Source: UBA5287 sp041672395 (GTDB taxonomy: Bacteria; Bacteroidota; Bacteroidia; Bacteroidales; Dysgonomonadaceae). From it: a DNA stretch of 6,151 bases. Shown here one piece after another: positions 5,189 to 6,151 of the stretch. Location: contig JBAYZS010000088.1 in NCBI GenBank assembly GCA_041672395.1, positions 1 through 6,151 on the forward strand. The letters are read 5' to 3'. How positions within the stretch are numbered: the stretch's first letter is position 1; each line of letters starts with the position of its first letter. Below the pieces are notes generated by a model, which was not told where the DNA came from, searched no databases, and saw only the letters and a list, made by a program, of their open reading frames with translations. The translations under genes and the position numbers were made by a program.

Positions 5189-6151
5189 ATGAATTTTGAA
5201 AATTTACATCAACTATTGCGTGAACTCTATGTGGATATGATGCCACTGGTTGAAGATATGGCAGGGGTTGCAAAAGGGATAGCCGGATTGGGTGCGTTGT
5301 TTTACATCGCCTATCGGGTTTGGTCAAGTCTTGCCCAGGCTCAACAGATAGATGTGTTCCCTCTGCTTCGCCCTTTTGCCTTGGGATTGTGCATCATGTT
5401 TTTCCCGACAATTGTGTTGGGTAGTATCAATGGCATTTTATCTCCTATTGTCCAAGGCACTGGAAAATTACTGGAAACGCAAACCCTTGACATGAAACAA
5501 TTCAGAGAACAACGTGATGAGTTGGAAAGAGCTGCCTTACTGCGTGATCCCGAAACGGCCTATTTGGTCAGCAATGAGGAGTTTGATAAGAAACTGGATG
5601 AACTCTCCGGATTAAATCCCAAACACCTTGTGACGATGACCTCTATGTATTACGAAAGGGGTATGTACAAAATGAAAAAATCGATATCGGATGTGTTTCG
5701 TTCTCTGTTGGAGTTGATATTCCAAGCAGCAGGATTAATTATAGACACCATTCGCACATTTTTTCTGATTGTTTTATCCATTTTAGGACCCATTGTGTTT
5801 GCTCTGGCTGTTTGGGATGGATTACAACAATCACTCGTAACGTGGTTAAGCCGCTACATCTCAACGTATCTATGGCTTCCAGTTTCAGATCTGTTCAGCT
5901 CGATGATGATGCGCATTCAACTATTGATGATGCAGAAAGATATTGAGGCTTTGCAAGATCCCACCTTTATTCCCGATATGAACAATGCTGTCTATATCAT
6001 TTTTTTGCTGATTGGTATTATTGGGTTTTTCACGGTTCCTACCGTTAGCGGATGGATTGTGGAAGCAGGTGGCGGAATGGGAAATTACGGTAAGAACATC
6101 AATCAATCTTCTCAAAAAGCTGGTGCACTGGCCGGCTCGGGTGGTAAAATG
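5189..6151 (+). CDS. traJ: TraJ, polytopic inner-membrane transfer protein (VirB6-like), 3' end cut by window
   Basis: Translating from the ATG at 5189 gives an open frame of 321 codons to the last base of the window; the stop lies outside. The protein has no signal peptide. It shows hydrophobic segments at about 25-46, 60-85, 172-208, 217-240 and 265-292, with a long charged cytoplasmic or periplasmic loop at about 95-168 (KQFREQRDELERAALLRDPE). The segment YIIFLLIGIIGFFTVPTVSG at 269-288 followed by WIVEAGGG is typical of TraJ of Bacteroides conjugative transposons, as is the LGPIVFALAVWDG stretch at 199-211. The final 25 residues are Gly/Ser/Ala/Asn-rich and probably near the true C-terminus. 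Known family role: channel component of the mating-pair apparatus; it is the counterpart of VirB6 by topology and position. It lies three bases after traI, so the two are likely co-translated. Confidence 0.92.
   Translation, partial: MNFENLHQLLRELYVDMMPLVEDMAGVAKGIAGLGALFYIAYRVWSSLAQAQQIDVFPLLRPFALGLCIMFFPTIVLGSINGILSPIVQGTGKLLETQTLDMKQFREQRDELERAALLRDPETAYLVSNEEFDKKLDELSGLNPKHLVTMTSMYYERGMYKMKKSISDVFRSLLELIFQAAGLIIDTIRTFFLIVLSILGPIVFALAVWDGLQQSLVTWLSRYISTYLWLPVSDLFSSMMMRIQLLMMQKDIEALQDPTFIPDMNNAVYIIFLLIGIIGFFTVPTVSGWIVEAGGGMGNYGKNINQSSQKAGALAGSGGKM

Noticed and set aside
5921..6115. A 64-codon minus-strand frame near the right edge
   Set aside because: It is antisense to the strongly conserved TraJ membrane segment; the + strand frame is clearly the coding one.
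1..6151. A hidden defence system, cargo gene or mobile insertion within the tra operon
   Set aside because: All DNA apart from two gaps under 100 bp is accounted for by + strand transfer genes in standard order, with no transposase, terminal repeats, reverse transcriptase or toxin-antitoxin pair.

Overview
The window is an uninterrupted stretch of the transfer (tra) operon of a Bacteroidota conjugative transposon or ICE of the CTnDOT/ERL family (mating-pair formation class MPF_B). The identification rests on several proteins specific to such elements in the expected order: a ParA C-terminus, a DUF3408 protein, a TraD-like membrane protein, TraE (DUF4134), TraF (DUF4133), the TraG/VirB4 ATPase, TraI (DUF4141) and TraJ. 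The DNA is A+T-rich, and starts are preceded by A-rich sequence rather than a clear Shine-Dalgarno, as is usual in Bacteroidota. A Bacteroidales or related host is likely, but the species cannot be named from this window.

Layout, all genes on the + strand: 3-101, C-terminal tail of a ParA-type ATPase (TraA); 108-563, DUF3408 protein; 560-1249, TraD-like protein, overlapping the previous gene by ATGA; 1250-1322, a short gap with repeated TTAATGAATC motifs, a small hairpin and two chained mini-ORFs; 1323-1625, traE; 1654-1974, traF; 1971-4466, traG, overlapping traF by ATGA; 4467-4555, an 89-bp A-rich gap; 4556-5185, traI; 5189-6151, traJ, running off the right edge after 321 codons. No stretch over 300 bp lacks a gene. 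I saw no tRNA, rRNA, CRISPR array, IS element, transposase, integrase or cargo gene.

Working together: TraE, TraF, TraG, TraI and TraJ look like a block matching VirB2-B6 of a type IV secretion system. These would be a small pilin-like protein, a small inner-membrane partner of the ATPase, the ATPase, a secreted helical protein, and a polytopic inner-membrane channel protein. The ParA and DUF3408 genes upstream probably belong to the DNA-processing or partition side of the element. The relaxase, coupling protein and the later genes (TraK onward) would lie outside the window.

This is a recognisable, apparently intact conjugation module rather than a new system. The points most worth a second look are the leader region before traE, the collinearity with virB2-B6, and the poorly characterised TraD-like protein.
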